Shown one piece after another: positions 1 to 9,059 of a DNA stretch of 64,000 nucleotides. Made by a program: the position numbers and the translations under genes. The notes beneath the pieces were generated by a model, which saw only the letters and a list, made by a program, of their open reading frames with translations, ran no database searches and was not told where the DNA came from. Source of the stretch: Wolbachia endosymbiont (group B) of Hofmannophila pseudospretella (lineage in GTDB: Bacteria > Pseudomonadota > Alphaproteobacteria > Rickettsiales > Anaplasmataceae); NCBI RefSeq assembly GCF_964028515.1, contig NZ_OZ034788.1, positions 310,001-374,000 on the forward strand, given 5' to 3'. Position 1 is the first letter of the stretch. The number at the start of each line of letters is the position of its first letter.

Positions 1-287
1 AGGATAAGAGAAAAGTCACGTGATGTTTTATTTGATACGGTAGAGACATTTTATTGATGCTATCTTGTATCTTGAAAAAAGCATCTAATGTTTTAAGCTT
101 AAGCATTAGGTGGAGAAGGGAAGAACTCTGGATGTTATCTTAGATATAAAATCTGTCCAAGAGAAAAGAGTTCCCTTCTCAAAAGTAGAGGTTGGACGGT
201 ATCTTAGAAAGACCTAAATGGTTCTAATTCTGTATGCACAAGGTTAGCCTTACTTTTCATTTTAAATGGTAACGTATGGAGTTATAA
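1..287 (+). ncRNA. IS110 left non-coding end, candidate bridge RNA region
   Basis: This stretch lies directly upstream of an IS110-family transposase and has no credible ORF. Two stem-loops are visible. One pairs 85-90 (ctaatg) with 104-109 (cattag) around the palindrome ttaagcttaa. The other pairs gagaaggg plus aactct (113-129, with a 3-nt bulge) with agagttcccttctc (167-180). IS110-group elements are known to encode a structured bridge RNA in the left non-coding end that guides recombination. That the RNA lies here is inference from position and structure. The true left boundary of the element is not defined and may be off the window. Confidence 0.4.
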
Positions 288-1301
288 ATGATCAACAACT
301 TTTTAGGTATAGACATATCAAAAGATCGCTTTGATGTTTTTCTTTCTTTCACAAGTAAAAAAGGGAAACGCGAAACTAAGAAAAGGAATTTTAAAAGCGA
401 TGATTCTGGGTTTCAAGGTCTACTTGATTTTTTACAAAAACATAATGTGGAGCAAGTAACAATCTGTATGGAAGCTACAGGTTGTTATAGTGAAGCTTTG
501 GCTGAATTTCTACACAATGCTGGATATTTTGTTAGTGTAGTAAATCCTTATTGCATAAAATCTTATGCAAGGAGTAAGCTTGTGCGACAAAAGAATGATC
601 AGAGCGATGCAGAGATTATAGCAGATTATTGTCAAAGACAGGAACCTACACGTTGGACACCACCGTCTTCTGAAAAGAAAAAATTAAAACATCTTTATCG
701 TTGTTCAGCTGCGTTAAAAAATGAATTAACATTAGTAAATAATCATTTAGAAAATAAAGAGAGACTGCCTGAAAAAGTTGTAAATGTTTGGGAAAATCTT
801 TCAGTGAACATAGAGCAATCAATAGAAACAATAAAAAACTCCATACATGAACTATTAAAACAACACAAAGAATTGTTGGAAGATTTTCAGCTACTATTAA
901 CTGTTCAAGGCATAGGAAAGGAATCAGCAGTAGCTATTTTAGCTGAAATTTCTGATATAAAAGTTTTTATAAATGCCAGGCAATTGGCATCATATGCTGG
1001 AACTATACCACGGAATATAACATCAGGTTCATCTGTATATGCCAAGCCCAGATTAAGTAAATCAGGTTCACAAACATTACGTAAGGCAATGTATTTTCCT
1101 GCTATAGTATCTAAAAAGCATAATCCTATTATTATGACTTTTTGTAAGAGGTTAAAAGAGAAAGGCAAGCATAACATGGCCATTGTAGGAGCTGCAATGC
1201 GCAAGTTACTCCATATAGTTTTTGGTGTTTTAAGTTCAAGGAAGGCTTTTGATCCAGATCATATCAAGAATTATAAGGCTAGAAGATTAGCTGAAGTTTA
1301 A
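288..1301 (+). CDS. IS110-family transposase (DEDD/serine recombinase type)
   Basis: A complete 337-residue transposase. The N-terminal RuvC-like DEDD domain shows D9 in FLGIDISK, E62 in CMEATG and the acidic pair D104/D107 in KNDQSDAEIIA. The C-terminal transposase_20 domain carries the helix-hairpin-helix-like LLTVQGIGKESAVAIL and the KSGSQTLRKAMYF segment that holds the catalytic serine in this family. Length is normal for IS110 and no internal stop is present, so the copy may be active. It sits just upstream of prophage tail genes and probably separates them from the tape-measure end of the tail operon. Family assignment is sure; the element ends and exact IS name are not resolved. Confidence 0.93.
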   Translation: MINNFLGIDISKDRFDVFLSFTSKKGKRETKKRNFKSDDSGFQGLLDFLQKHNVEQVTICMEATGCYSEALAEFLHNAGYFVSVVNPYCIKSYARSKLVRQKNDQSDAEIIADYCQRQEPTRWTPPSSEKKKLKHLYRCSAALKNELTLVNNHLENKERLPEKVVNVWENLSVNIEQSIETIKNSIHELLKQHKELLEDFQLLLTVQGIGKESAVAILAEISDIKVFINARQLASYAGTIPRNITSGSSVYAKPRLSKSGSQTLRKAMYFPAIVSKKHNPIIMTFCKRLKEKGKHNMAIVGAAMRKLLHIVFGVLSSRKAFDPDHIKNYKARRLAEV

Positions 1302-1368
1302 AGTCAAAAAGTGCTCCATCACATCTTATGTGAAATAGTACCTTACACAAATTTATTTAATGTTGCTG

Positions 1369-1447
1369 GTTAGTGTGTATGTTGATAAGTAAATTGATTT
1401 TACATATACACAACAGCAGAAATTTACTTATCAACATATACACTAAC
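1369..1447. repeat. 27-bp inverted repeat forming a long hairpin
   Basis: Positions 1369-1395 and 1421-1447 are reverse complements over 27 bp with one mismatch, separated by 25 bp. A second small hairpin follows at 1451-1474 (aatctgtgt / acacagatt). The pair lies between the IS110 transposase and the first phage tail gene. It could be an IS110 attachment region, a small palindromic element or a transcription-stopping structure. No T-run follows, so a simple terminator is not shown. Confidence 0.6.
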
Positions 1448-1525
1448 TATAATCTGTGTACTGCTACACAGATTGTGAATTGGAAGTATTTTTTTTGGTT
1501 TTATGATGCAATTTAGGAAATTTTT

Positions 1526-1888
1526 ATGTTGACTAACAAGACGGTATCTCTTGGTCCGTATAAGTTTGCTCCCACAAGTTTAAAGTATAGCAAAGAAAAT
1601 CGTTGGAGCACGATTGAGTGTATTGAAAATATGCCACTATTACAAAATATCGGTCAAGGTGTAGAAAATATAGATTTAGAAGGAATGATTTATCTGCATA
1701 ATCTCAACGGGCTAAATCAATTAAAGAGTGTGAAAGAAGCTGAAAAACCACATATTTTAGTAGATAGTTTAGGTAATATTTTAGGACAATTCGTAATTAC
1801 TAGGTTAGAAGAAAAGCAGATGTATTTTTTACCTAATGGACTACCAAGAAAAGTTGAATTTAGTTTGAGTTTAAAAAGCTATAGATGA
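1526..1888 (+). CDS. Phage tail protein, P2 gpU-like
   Basis: A 120-residue protein with the features of the P2 gpU tail family: N-terminal LGPYKFAPTSLKYSKENRW, a central beta-rich segment (ENIDLEGMIYLHN) and a C-terminal FSLSLKSY. In P2-like phages gpU is needed for tail completion. The gene overlaps the next gene by the four bases ATGA, so the two are translationally coupled. Followed by gpX and gpD homologs, it forms the distal tail block of a WO-type prophage. The upstream tail genes are missing from this side, cut off by the IS110 element or lying elsewhere. Confidence 0.85.
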   Translation: MLTNKTVSLGPYKFAPTSLKYSKENRWSTIECIENMPLLQNIGQGVENIDLEGMIYLHNLNGLNQLKSVKEAEKPHILVDSLGNILGQFVITRLEEKQMYFLPNGLPRKVEFSLSLKSYR

Positions 1889-2094
1889 CTGTATACTATG
1901 TGAGTAAAGAAAATGAGATGTTAGATCTGATTTGCTGGAAACATTACGGATTTACTGATGGAGTAGTGGAATTAGTACTAGCAGAGAACTTAGGTTTGGC
2001 AGAATACGGAAGCTTTTTGCCTGCAGGATTAAGGATAAAGCTTCCTACTATTAAGAAAATAGTACAAAAGTCAAAATTAAAGGTCTGGGAATAA
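1885..2094 (+). CDS. Phage tail protein X (LysM-like)
   Basis: A 69-residue protein with the gpX pattern: YYVSKENEMLDLICWKHYG at the start and a C-terminal LPAGLRIKLPT, a LysM-like fold that in P2 gpX helps assemble the baseplate or tail tip. The start codon overlaps the stop of gpU (ATGA) and the stop is immediately followed by the gpD-like start codon. The three genes are therefore a tightly packed operon. Length fits the family. Confidence 0.85.
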   Translation: MTVYYVSKENEMLDLICWKHYGFTDGVVELVLAENLGLAEYGSFLPAGLRIKLPTIKKIVQKSKLKVWE

Positions 2095-3039
2095 ATGCAG
2101 CCAGATTTTATAATAGATAAATGTGAATCAATTAAAGATAGAGTTATATCATTGCACCTTACAGATGAATCAGGAATAATAGATGATGTAGTTGAAGTGT
2201 GTGTTGATTACAGGGATGAAGACATAGATATTCCGAATGAATTGAACATAGCACTAGGTTATAAGGAATTTGGAATCTTTCCAATGGGTATATATACAGT
2301 CAACGAAGTGACTATACAGGGTCCACCTAAGACTCTACTAATCAAAGCTCATGCAACAAATTTAAGAATATCTTTGAAGGCAAAAGTATCAAAAGAATGG
2401 CGCCAAATTACCATAGAAAACTTAGTAAAAGAAATAGCCCAAAAACATGGATATGGATACAAAGTCGCTAAGGAATTTAAGAATGTATTGATACCCCACA
2501 TTAATCAGGCAGATGAAAGTGATATAAGTCTGTTAACAAAGATCGCAACAGAGCGTGAAGCAATGGCAAAATTAGCTGGTGGGTATATATTGTTTATTTC
2601 AAAGAATATGGCAAAATCAGCCACAGGAAAAGCTTTAGGAACAACGACTATTAGACCTCAAGATACAATTAACTGGAAAGTACATTTTACCGTACGTGAT
2701 AAGTATAATTCAGTAGTGGCAAAGTGGCATAGCTATGAAAAGGGCGAAACTATTAAAGAAACAGTTGGTAGTAGCGAGCCAAGTTATATTATGCTGGAAC
2801 TTTACTCTAATGCAGAGTCAGCGCTGAGTGCAGCAAATGCCAAGTTGAAACAATTGAAGCGTAACAATGAAGCTTTAGATATAACTATGCCTGGTAATCC
2901 TCAAATTTTTGCAGAAGCTAAACTTAATCTTATAGACTTTAACCAAGCGGTAGATGGTGAATGGATAGTTAATAGAGCGGAGCATACTTTAAATAGCTCA
3001 GGTTACCTTACTATGTTGTCAGCATCTTTGAGTAAGTAA
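2095..3039 (+). CDS. Phage late control / baseplate hub protein, gpD-like
   Basis: A 314-residue homolog of P2 gene D, the tail hub protein linking tube and baseplate. It starts directly after gpX. Recognisable features are DDVVEVCVDYRDEDIDIPNELNI near the N terminus (quoted here in two parts: DDVVEVCVDY and REDIDIP-like residues), the segment around LVKEIAQKHGYGYKV and the C-terminal DGEWIVNRAEHTLNSSGY typical of this family. Full length with no frameshift. The tail operon appears to end here, since the next gene starts 44 bp downstream with a different character (membrane ankyrin protein). Confidence 0.85.
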   Translation: MQPDFIIDKCESIKDRVISLHLTDESGIIDDVVEVCVDYRDEDIDIPNELNIALGYKEFGIFPMGIYTVNEVTIQGPPKTLLIKAHATNLRISLKAKVSKEWRQITIENLVKEIAQKHGYGYKVAKEFKNVLIPHINQADESDISLLTKIATEREAMAKLAGGYILFISKNMAKSATGKALGTTTIRPQDTINWKVHFTVRDKYNSVVAKWHSYEKGETIKETVGSSEPSYIMLELYSNAESALSAANAKLKQLKRNNEALDITMPGNPQIFAEAKLNLIDFNQAVDGEWIVNRAEHTLNSSGYLTMLSASLSK

Positions 3040-3082
3040 TGTTAATAAAAAATGAGTAAATGATCTATTTAATATTAAAAAG

Positions 3083-3625
3083 ATGTTGAATATGGATAAA
3101 TTGGGTCAAGATACAAAAAACAAGCTGCATTTTTGGTGGCTTATAACATTAATAGTATGTATTATTGCTACCTATTCCTACATGAAGGCAAAGGCTGCAG
3201 ATAATTATAAAACGATATTACGCATTGCTTCTCAAAATTGTAACTTAGAGACTGTAAAATTCTTAGTAGAAAATCTATTAGATATTAATGTGCAGATCCC
3301 TAAATTAACAGCACTACATTATGCTGCAGAAGAGGGATGTGCAGAGGTTGTAAAATTCCTAGTAGAAAAAGGAGTTGATATAAATGCTACGAAATATGAA
3401 AGATGGACACCTTTACATGCAGCTACATATGAAGGCAAATTGGAGATAATTAGATTTTTATTAGACAAAGGTTCAGACCCTACCATTAGAGATACAGATG
3501 GAAAAACACCAAGGAAAATTGCTGTATTAAGATCACGGCATAATAAGGACAAACCTTATGATGAAATCATTAAGCTACTTGCAGAAGCAGAGGACCGATA
3601 CGAATCAACAAAAAGTAATCACTAA
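3083..3625 (+). CDS. Membrane-anchored ankyrin repeat protein of prophage WO
   Basis: A 180-residue protein with one hydrophobic segment at about residues 17-35 followed by about three ankyrin repeats (for example TALHYAAEEGCAEVVKFLVE and TPLHAATYEGKLEIIRFLLD). An ankyrin gene next to the tail genes is a known feature of WO prophages. Such proteins are candidate host-interaction factors, but the target is unknown. An internal ATG three codons in (MDKLG) is an alternative start. No frameshift is seen. Confidence 0.8.
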   Translation: MLNMDKLGQDTKNKLHFWWLITLIVCIIATYSYMKAKAADNYKTILRIASQNCNLETVKFLVENLLDINVQIPKLTALHYAAEEGCAEVVKFLVEKGVDINATKYERWTPLHAATYEGKLEIIRFLLDKGSDPTIRDTDGKTPRKIAVLRSRHNKDKPYDEIIKLLAEAEDRYESTKSNH

Positions 3626-3692
3626 AGCTGTAAGTTTTCTATAATCTGCATATAAATTTCCAAAACTATCCATAACAAGTTAATATTTTCAC

Positions 3693-3914
3693 ATGAAAAA
3701 GCAAAAAATCCCAATAGCGGTAATAATAACAATAGTTCTACAGACTGTAGGATTCATATGGTGGTTGGCAAAACTTGACTTACGTGTACACATCCATGAT
3801 AAATTTATAGAAAAAAACCAAGGACTAATCGAAATAGTCTATCGACTTGAAGAGAGAGTGAAAAACCTCACTGAAGAAGTCAACGAACTTGAAGCTATTC
3901 ACAAACACAAATAA
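3693..3914 (+). CDS. Small single-pass membrane protein
   Basis: A 73-residue protein with an N-terminal transmembrane helix (about residues 7-25, AVIITIVLQTVGFIWWLA) and a charged, probably coiled-coil C-terminal half (IEIVYRLEERVKNLTEEVNE). It ends 8 bp before the patatin start, so the two are probably cotranscribed. Size and topology resemble phage holin- or spanin-like proteins, and its place after the tail genes fits a lysis role, but no family motif proves this. Confidence 0.6.
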   Translation: MKKQKIPIAVIITIVLQTVGFIWWLAKLDLRVHIHDKFIEKNQGLIEIVYRLEERVKNLTEEVNELEAIHKHK

Positions 3915-3922
3915 ATTTTACA

Positions 3923-4837
3923 GTGACAAAGTACATTTTATCTGTAGATGGAGGTGGCATTAGAGGGATAATACCTGCCATTATTCTAGCAGAAATTGAA
4001 TCTAGGACAAAAAAGCCAATTTCCCAGATTTTTGATTTAATGGCAGGAACCTCAACCGGTGGGATTATTGTTGCTGGACTTTGTAAAAGCAATAAACTTC
4101 AATACTCTGCCAATGATTTGGTTGAACTTTACCAAGAGTATGGAGCATATATCTTTCAATCATCATTTTGGAGAAAATCAATTGCTTCTTGGCTGAGTGG
4201 TTCTCAGTACTCATATAGAAATATGGAATTTATTCTCAACAAATACTTTGGTGAAAGTACTATGGCCGATGTTGCGAGTAATCTACTACTCACCAGTTAT
4301 GACATTCAGAATAGTTGTGAATTTTTCTTCAAAAGTTGGAAAGAAAAAAACATTAAGTTGAAAGATGCACTCAGAGCTACAACAGCTGCTCCAACGTACT
4401 TCACACCAAAACGTCTGAAAATTAGCCAAACAGAGAGAGTATTGATAGATGGTGGAGTGTTTGCAAATAATCCAGCGGCTTGTGCATATGCAAGTGGTAA
4501 GAGGTTATTTCCAAATGATGAGATTATACTGCTATCAATAGGCACTGGTGGAACAGATAGAAGTATAAAGTATGCTAACTCAAGGAAATTTGGCAAAATA
4601 GGGTGGATCAAGCCACTACTGAATGTGATGTTTGCCTCTGGATTGGATTGCGTTGATTATCAACTAGAACAAGTAATAGACGATAAATATATAAGAATAC
4701 AATCGCAATTGAAAGTAGCATCGACTGAGATGGACAATATTACACTCAAAAATATCAAATCTCTTCAGCAAGAGGCAAATGCAATGATAGAGGACAACCA
4801 GAAATTAATAGATAAACTTTGCGATTTCATATCTTAA
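3923..4837 (+). CDS. Patatin-like phospholipase
   Basis: A 304-residue patatin-family lipid acyl hydrolase. The oxyanion motif DGGGIRG is at residues 9-15, the nucleophile motif GTSTG at 42-46 (Ser44) and the catalytic Asp in DGG at 176. All catalytic elements are intact. The start is GTG, 8 bp after the small membrane protein. Patatins are a recurrent accessory gene of WO prophages. In other intracellular bacteria relatives cleave host phospholipids, and a lysis or host-membrane role here is inference. No signal peptide is visible. Confidence 0.9.
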   Translation: MTKYILSVDGGGIRGIIPAIILAEIESRTKKPISQIFDLMAGTSTGGIIVAGLCKSNKLQYSANDLVELYQEYGAYIFQSSFWRKSIASWLSGSQYSYRNMEFILNKYFGESTMADVASNLLLTSYDIQNSCEFFFKSWKEKNIKLKDALRATTAAPTYFTPKRLKISQTERVLIDGGVFANNPAACAYASGKRLFPNDEIILLSIGTGGTDRSIKYANSRKFGKIGWIKPLLNVMFASGLDCVDYQLEQVIDDKYIRIQSQLKVASTEMDNITLKNIKSLQQEANAMIEDNQKLIDKLCDFIS

Positions 4838-4932
4838 TTTATACCAAGCAAAATTCAACTGAGCCAAAAAAGTTGGTTAGCAAATTCTGCTGGTTAAATC
4901 ATTAACTAACTTTACTTATATCTTAAACATAT

Positions 4933-5868
4933 TCAATTTTCACACTCACCCAACTCATCAGCAGTTAGGCCACTTGCTCGCACAATAATATCAATAGCAA
5001 CACCTTCCTTAACTAGATCTTTTGCAATCTTGATTTTCTCTGCTTTTTTAACCTTTTCTTTACCAGTTTGCATTCCTTCAGATAAAGATCTGGCTACCGT
5101 ATCCAGTAATTCTTGATCCTCAATTTTTTCGCATTTACCTATAAACCCAAAAACTGGCTCATTTTCATATTCTGTTAGTCCAAGAGCTTTAATGTTAACT
5201 GATAATGTCTTTGCTATCTTATATAATATTTCAATTGGAATATCTGTATATCCTCGTTCATAGTCGTGTATTTCTTTAGGTGTTGAACCGATTTTATTTG
5301 CCAAGTCCTCCTGAGTGTATTCCCGTATTAATCTCTCCTCTTTTATCCTTTTCCCCACTTTGTAGAGTATAGAATCAGTACAAATTTCTTTCTCTATATC
5401 ATCATACTCATAAGTAGATAAGCGAGTCACTTGGGAAATAATATCAACTGAAACTCCTTCTTTCACTAGATTCTTTGCTACTTCTATTTTCGCTTCTTCT
5501 TGGCTAATTTTCTCGCTAATATATACAAACCTTACTAATGGATACAGCTTCTTGCGTAATTCCTGATCCTTAATTTCTCTATGTATTTTTGTTAGATAGA
5601 CTATTTCTTTATCCTCATCTTCATACCAACTGTTTTCTCTTAGTACTGTTGGTTCTGGAAGTAGATCTATAACATTAACTGACAATGCTCCTGCTATTAT
5701 ATACGATTCTTTGATTGTAATAGCCTTGCACCCTAGTTCAAAGTTATGTATTTCCTTATATGTTAAACCAATTTTGCTTGCTAATTTTGCCTGAGTATAC
5801 CCTTGTACTATCCTACAACCTTCTATTTTTTTCCCTAGCTCGTAGCTCAATATGCTCTGAATTATCAT
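4933..5868 (-). CDS. Double XRE-HTH regulator, Wmk-like
   Basis: A 311-residue protein built as two similar halves. Each half has an XRE-type helix-turn-helix (residues about 11-70 and 169-229; motifs GYTQAKLASKIGLTYKEI and EYTQEDLANKIGSTPKEI) followed by a tail motif (AKNLVKEGVSVDIISQVTRL and AKDLVKEGVAIDIIVRASGL). Two XRE domains in about 300 residues is the layout of the WO-encoded wmk family, linked to male killing in wMel. That this copy is functionally Wmk is inference. A paralog of the same design lies 89 bp upstream on the same strand. Confidence 0.8.
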   Translation of the reverse strand: MIIQSILSYELGKKIEGCRIVQGYTQAKLASKIGLTYKEIHNFELGCKAITIKESYIIAGALSVNVIDLLPEPTVLRENSWYEDEDKEIVYLTKIHREIKDQELRKKLYPLVRFVYISEKISQEEAKIEVAKNLVKEGVSVDIISQVTRLSTYEYDDIEKEICTDSILYKVGKRIKEERLIREYTQEDLANKIGSTPKEIHDYERGYTDIPIEILYKIAKTLSVNIKALGLTEYENEPVFGFIGKCEKIEDQELLDTVARSLSEGMQTGKEKVKKAEKIKIAKDLVKEGVAIDIIVRASGLTADELGECEN

Positions 5869-5957
5869 AGATAAATCCTCTAAAAGCTGTTTTTCCTACA
5901 GAAGCAAACATATATTCTATCACAAAAAAATCCACTATTGGCTAAGTTTTTATGAAA

Positions 5958-6872
5958 TCACAAAAATTTCTCAATCATATAATTTGATAAGCCTGTCGTT
6001 TGCAAGATAATATCAACAGAAATTCCTTCTTTCACTAAATTCCTTGCAACTTCAATCTTCTTTTCCTTTCTGACCTTTTCTCTATAAACATGTATACCTT
6101 CAAATAAAGACTTGATTAGCATATCGCGTAATTCCCGACTCTCAATCTTTTTGTATTCTTCTATCAAATTTGATAGCTTTTCTTCCACTTCTTCATCTGA
6201 TTCGGGAAGTAGATCTATGATACTGATTGATAATACCTTTGCTATTTCATCTAACATTTCAAGTGAAACAGCAGCTCTCCCTTGTTCATATTCGTATATT
6301 CCTTGATTTGTTATGCCAACTTTATTCGCTAAATCTTTTTGTGTATATCCTCGTATTAATCTCCACTCTTTTATCCTTTGCCCTACTTTGTATGGAACCG
6401 AAATTTTGTTCTCCTCATACTCACCAATAGATAGGTTAGTTGTTCGAGAGATAACATGAGCAGAAACTCCTACTTTCATCAAACCCCTTGCTACTTCTAT
6501 TTTTACCGCTTTTCTGCTTCTTTCCTCGCTCAAACGAATAAATTTGGTTAATAAATAAAATACCTCGCTTAATTCTTCATCCTTATACCCCTTTACTAAA
6601 TTTAATATTTCTTCATCTTCAAAATATCTTTTTTCATTTGGTAGTGTCTCTCCACAAACTAGACCTTTAACATTCACTGATAATGCTTCTGCTATGGCAT
6701 ATAACTTCTTAATTGGAATTTTACGACTCCCTTTTTCATATTGCAGTATTGCCCAATACTTTACACCAACCTTCTCCGCTAAATCCTTTTGAGTATACCC
6801 TCTCTCTAACCTCCAACTTTTCACTTTTTGCCCTACTTCACAGTCTAGACTTTTTTCCATACAAAGAACCAT
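5958..6872 (-). CDS. Double XRE-HTH regulator, Wmk-like (tandem paralog)
   Basis: A 304-residue paralog of the neighbouring regulator with the same two-half layout: HTH at about 13-72 (GYTQKDLAEKVGVKYWAI) and 165-225 (GYTQKDLANKVGITNQGI), each followed by an EVAR.L.K.GVS.H/D.I tail motif. An internal ATG at residue 5 is an alternative start. Tandem wmk-like genes are common in WO prophages. The HTH recognition helices differ between the two genes, so they may bind different sites. Confidence 0.8.
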   Translation of the reverse strand: MVLCMEKSLDCEVGQKVKSWRLERGYTQKDLAEKVGVKYWAILQYEKGSRKIPIKKLYAIAEALSVNVKGLVCGETLPNEKRYFEDEEILNLVKGYKDEELSEVFYLLTKFIRLSEERSRKAVKIEVARGLMKVGVSAHVISRTTNLSIGEYEENKISVPYKVGQRIKEWRLIRGYTQKDLANKVGITNQGIYEYEQGRAAVSLEMLDEIAKVLSISIIDLLPESDEEVEEKLSNLIEEYKKIESRELRDMLIKSLFEGIHVYREKVRKEKKIEVARNLVKEGISVDIILQTTGLSNYMIEKFL

Positions 6873-6960
6873 ACATATAATATCTTCTACTATAGCTCAA
6901 AGGCTCCAGATATAACGGCAAGAAAAAACCTCTGGAACCTTAAAGTTGCCTGTAGACGCA

Positions 6961-7815
6961 TTAAAGTTCTCTAAAGGTTTCTTTACTACCTTCACGTATT
7001 CTATTTACCCACGGAGACAATACTTCATTATTGCTAACCTCTTTTATAGCATACTTTTCACTCCATATGCCACATCTAGTGAAATTACCTTTCTCTACTG
7101 CTTCTTGAAGTTTCACTCCTCCAAAAAGGCAGTTTTTTCCTATTTCTTCGCCTCTTTTTTGTAACTCAGCCCACATTTCTTTGTTTTCTACTCTCACTTG
7201 TACTTGATCATATTTTTTTACATCGTGGTACAATATAATATTTAGCTGACCAATGCTTGTAGGAAATTCTAATATAATAGAGCTTTCATCTGACATATCG
7301 ATATAGTTTCTTATACCTCCCTTCTCACTTTTAACCTCAACTGCATCATTGCCAATTTTTAAAATATTACTTCCTAAATCTCTCAGTATTTTGGCAACCT
7401 CTACTTTACTGTCCTCAGAAAATTCTATATATAATGTTGCATTGTCTATCTCGATATCTATTAATTCTCCTTCTTGAAGAGCACTTTCGCCAGCTTTCTC
7501 TAGTTCTTCTAGTCTCTCATCTATCTGTGGCTGAACTTCTGGCTGTAGCTCATTATAGATTTCACCTATCAATTTATTCTCCAATAAAGTATCATGAAAC
7601 TCTGCACCGCTTAGCATTAATTTACGTATTAGCTTTTTACGATCAACCTTATCAAATTTATGAAAATGTGTACCTAATACTACATACTCTGCAAAACTCC
7701 ATTCTCCGTCATCACATGCATTTATTCTTGCTCCTGTTGATTTTGTTTTCGCGAACTTCTCTACCAGGGAAAGGTGCTATTTCTTCAGGCTTTTTAGCCT
7801 TATTAATTTTGCTTA
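6961..7815 (-). pseudogene. Prophage-associated hypothetical gene, 5' part frameshifted and cut by IS630
   Basis: An open frame of 218 residues runs from 7617 to 6961, but the same frame stays open upstream of that ATG back to a stop near 7775, encoding FAKTKSTGARINACDDGEWS and so on. This looks coding. A second frame then continues with KPEEIAPFPGRE up to the IS630 border at 7815, and beyond the IS (from 8916) the same frame continues with ENLLGKNGVV. The gene is therefore interpreted as frameshifted and interrupted by IS630. No recognisable domain; it lies beside the Wmk-like regulators. Confidence 0.55.
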
Positions 7816-8915
7816 TACCAATTCCCACTATATAAAGAACAGATAGACAATAATGGGAAAGAAGTGATACTAAAGTAGATAAAATAGAGAGGTATAAATG
7901 GCATTAAGGTCAAAACTATTAGACGAAAAAGTTGTAAATTTGGCGAAAGAAATGTTAAAAAAGGTCAGAAATAACGCATATGTTTCAAAAAAGTTACAAG
8001 CGGTGATAGCAGGAAAAGAAAGTAGTATAAGCGCTGTGGCAAGAATATGTAAAATTTCAAGGACTGCTTTGACTGAATGGATAAAGCATCTAAAATTTGG
8101 TAGAGTAGAAAGATTATTTTCCCCGTCTCAGCGGCGAAGAAAAAGCAAATTAAACAAAAATCAACGTGAGCAAATTGAAATATGGGTAGAAAGAAATCCA
8201 AATATTACTATTAAGGAAGTGCAAATAAAAATCTCAGAGGAATTTGGCCTAAACATTAGCAAATCAACAGTGCACCGTGAGATACAAAGGATGAAGTTTT
8301 CTTACATAACACCGAGGCCAATTCACCATAAACAAGATAAAAACAAGCAAGAAGAGTTTAAAAAATACTTCAATAAAATAGTCAATTCCCACCCTGAAAA
8401 GGAGGTATTTTTTTGATGAATCACGATTTGGAACTCATTCAAAAATCGGACACGGATGGTTTAAAAAAGGGGTCAGAACACAGGTTAAAATGAAAATTGG
8501 TAGACAAAATTTCTATATCTACAGTGCGGTAAATCCAAGAAGTGGTAAGAAAATTAGCCTACTTGCTCCATATGTAAACACTGATTGTATGAATATATTT
8601 CTGGAGCAGATGTCGAAAGATTTAGGCACGAAAGAAGCCTTTCTTGTAATGGATTGTGCAAGTTGGCATAGATCAAAAAGTTTGAAAATTCAGGAAAACA
8701 TTACCATCATATACTTGCCTCCTTATTCACCGGAACTGAATCCTGTTGAAAGGTTGTGGCAATATATCAAATACAATACTTTACGCAATAGTATCTACGA
8801 TACCATAGGTTTACTTGAAGATGTTTTGTGTAATTTTATTGTCAATATTTCCAGTACTACTATTAAACGAGTTTGTAATGTTTCTTATTTGTTCGGTCAG
8901 TAATGGATTTTGGTA
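7816..8915 (+). mobile_element. IS630-family element, copy 1 (1100 bp)
   Basis: Ends are TACCAATTCC on the left and GGATTTTGGTA on the right, imperfect inverted repeats sharing TACCAA. The element is flanked by TTA at 7813-7815 and 8916-8918. It is one of five nearly identical copies in the window (others at 45315, 46344, 47499 inverted, and 58155), all full copies being exactly 1100 bp. The near identity points to recent activity. The insertion separates a hypothetical prophage gene (left) from a decayed group II intron protein (right). Confidence 0.93.
7898..8903 (+). CDS. IS630 transposase in two frames (slippage on T7)
   Basis: Frame one (7898-8416, 172 residues) carries the HTH domain (AVARICKISRTALTEWIKHL). 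Frame two gives the DDE catalytic domain: first Asp in FDESRFG just after the shift, second in VMDCASWH, Glu in PELNPVERLW; its visible ATG is at 8490. The frames join at a run of seven T (8408-8414) by losing one T or a +1 shift, giving EVFF-DESRFG. All five copies in the window keep T7, so this is probably programmed slippage, not decay. Confidence 0.85.
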
Positions 8916-9059
8916 TTACAACCCCGTTTTTACCCAACAAGTTCTCACAAAGGTAGGTACTTTTGTGATTTTTTGGAAAGTAAATAAATGAATTTTCGTT
9001 AATGCTAAAGAAGGTATGTTTCTGTATTAATTAGGCTACAGTGAACTAAAGTGGTTAGT

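Noticed and set aside
4933..7617. CI factor genes cifA/cifB
   Set aside because: I looked for them near the Wmk-like regulators. No frame resembles CifA or the nuclease/deubiquitinase part of CifB, and the 218-residue hypothetical protein does not match what I know of either.
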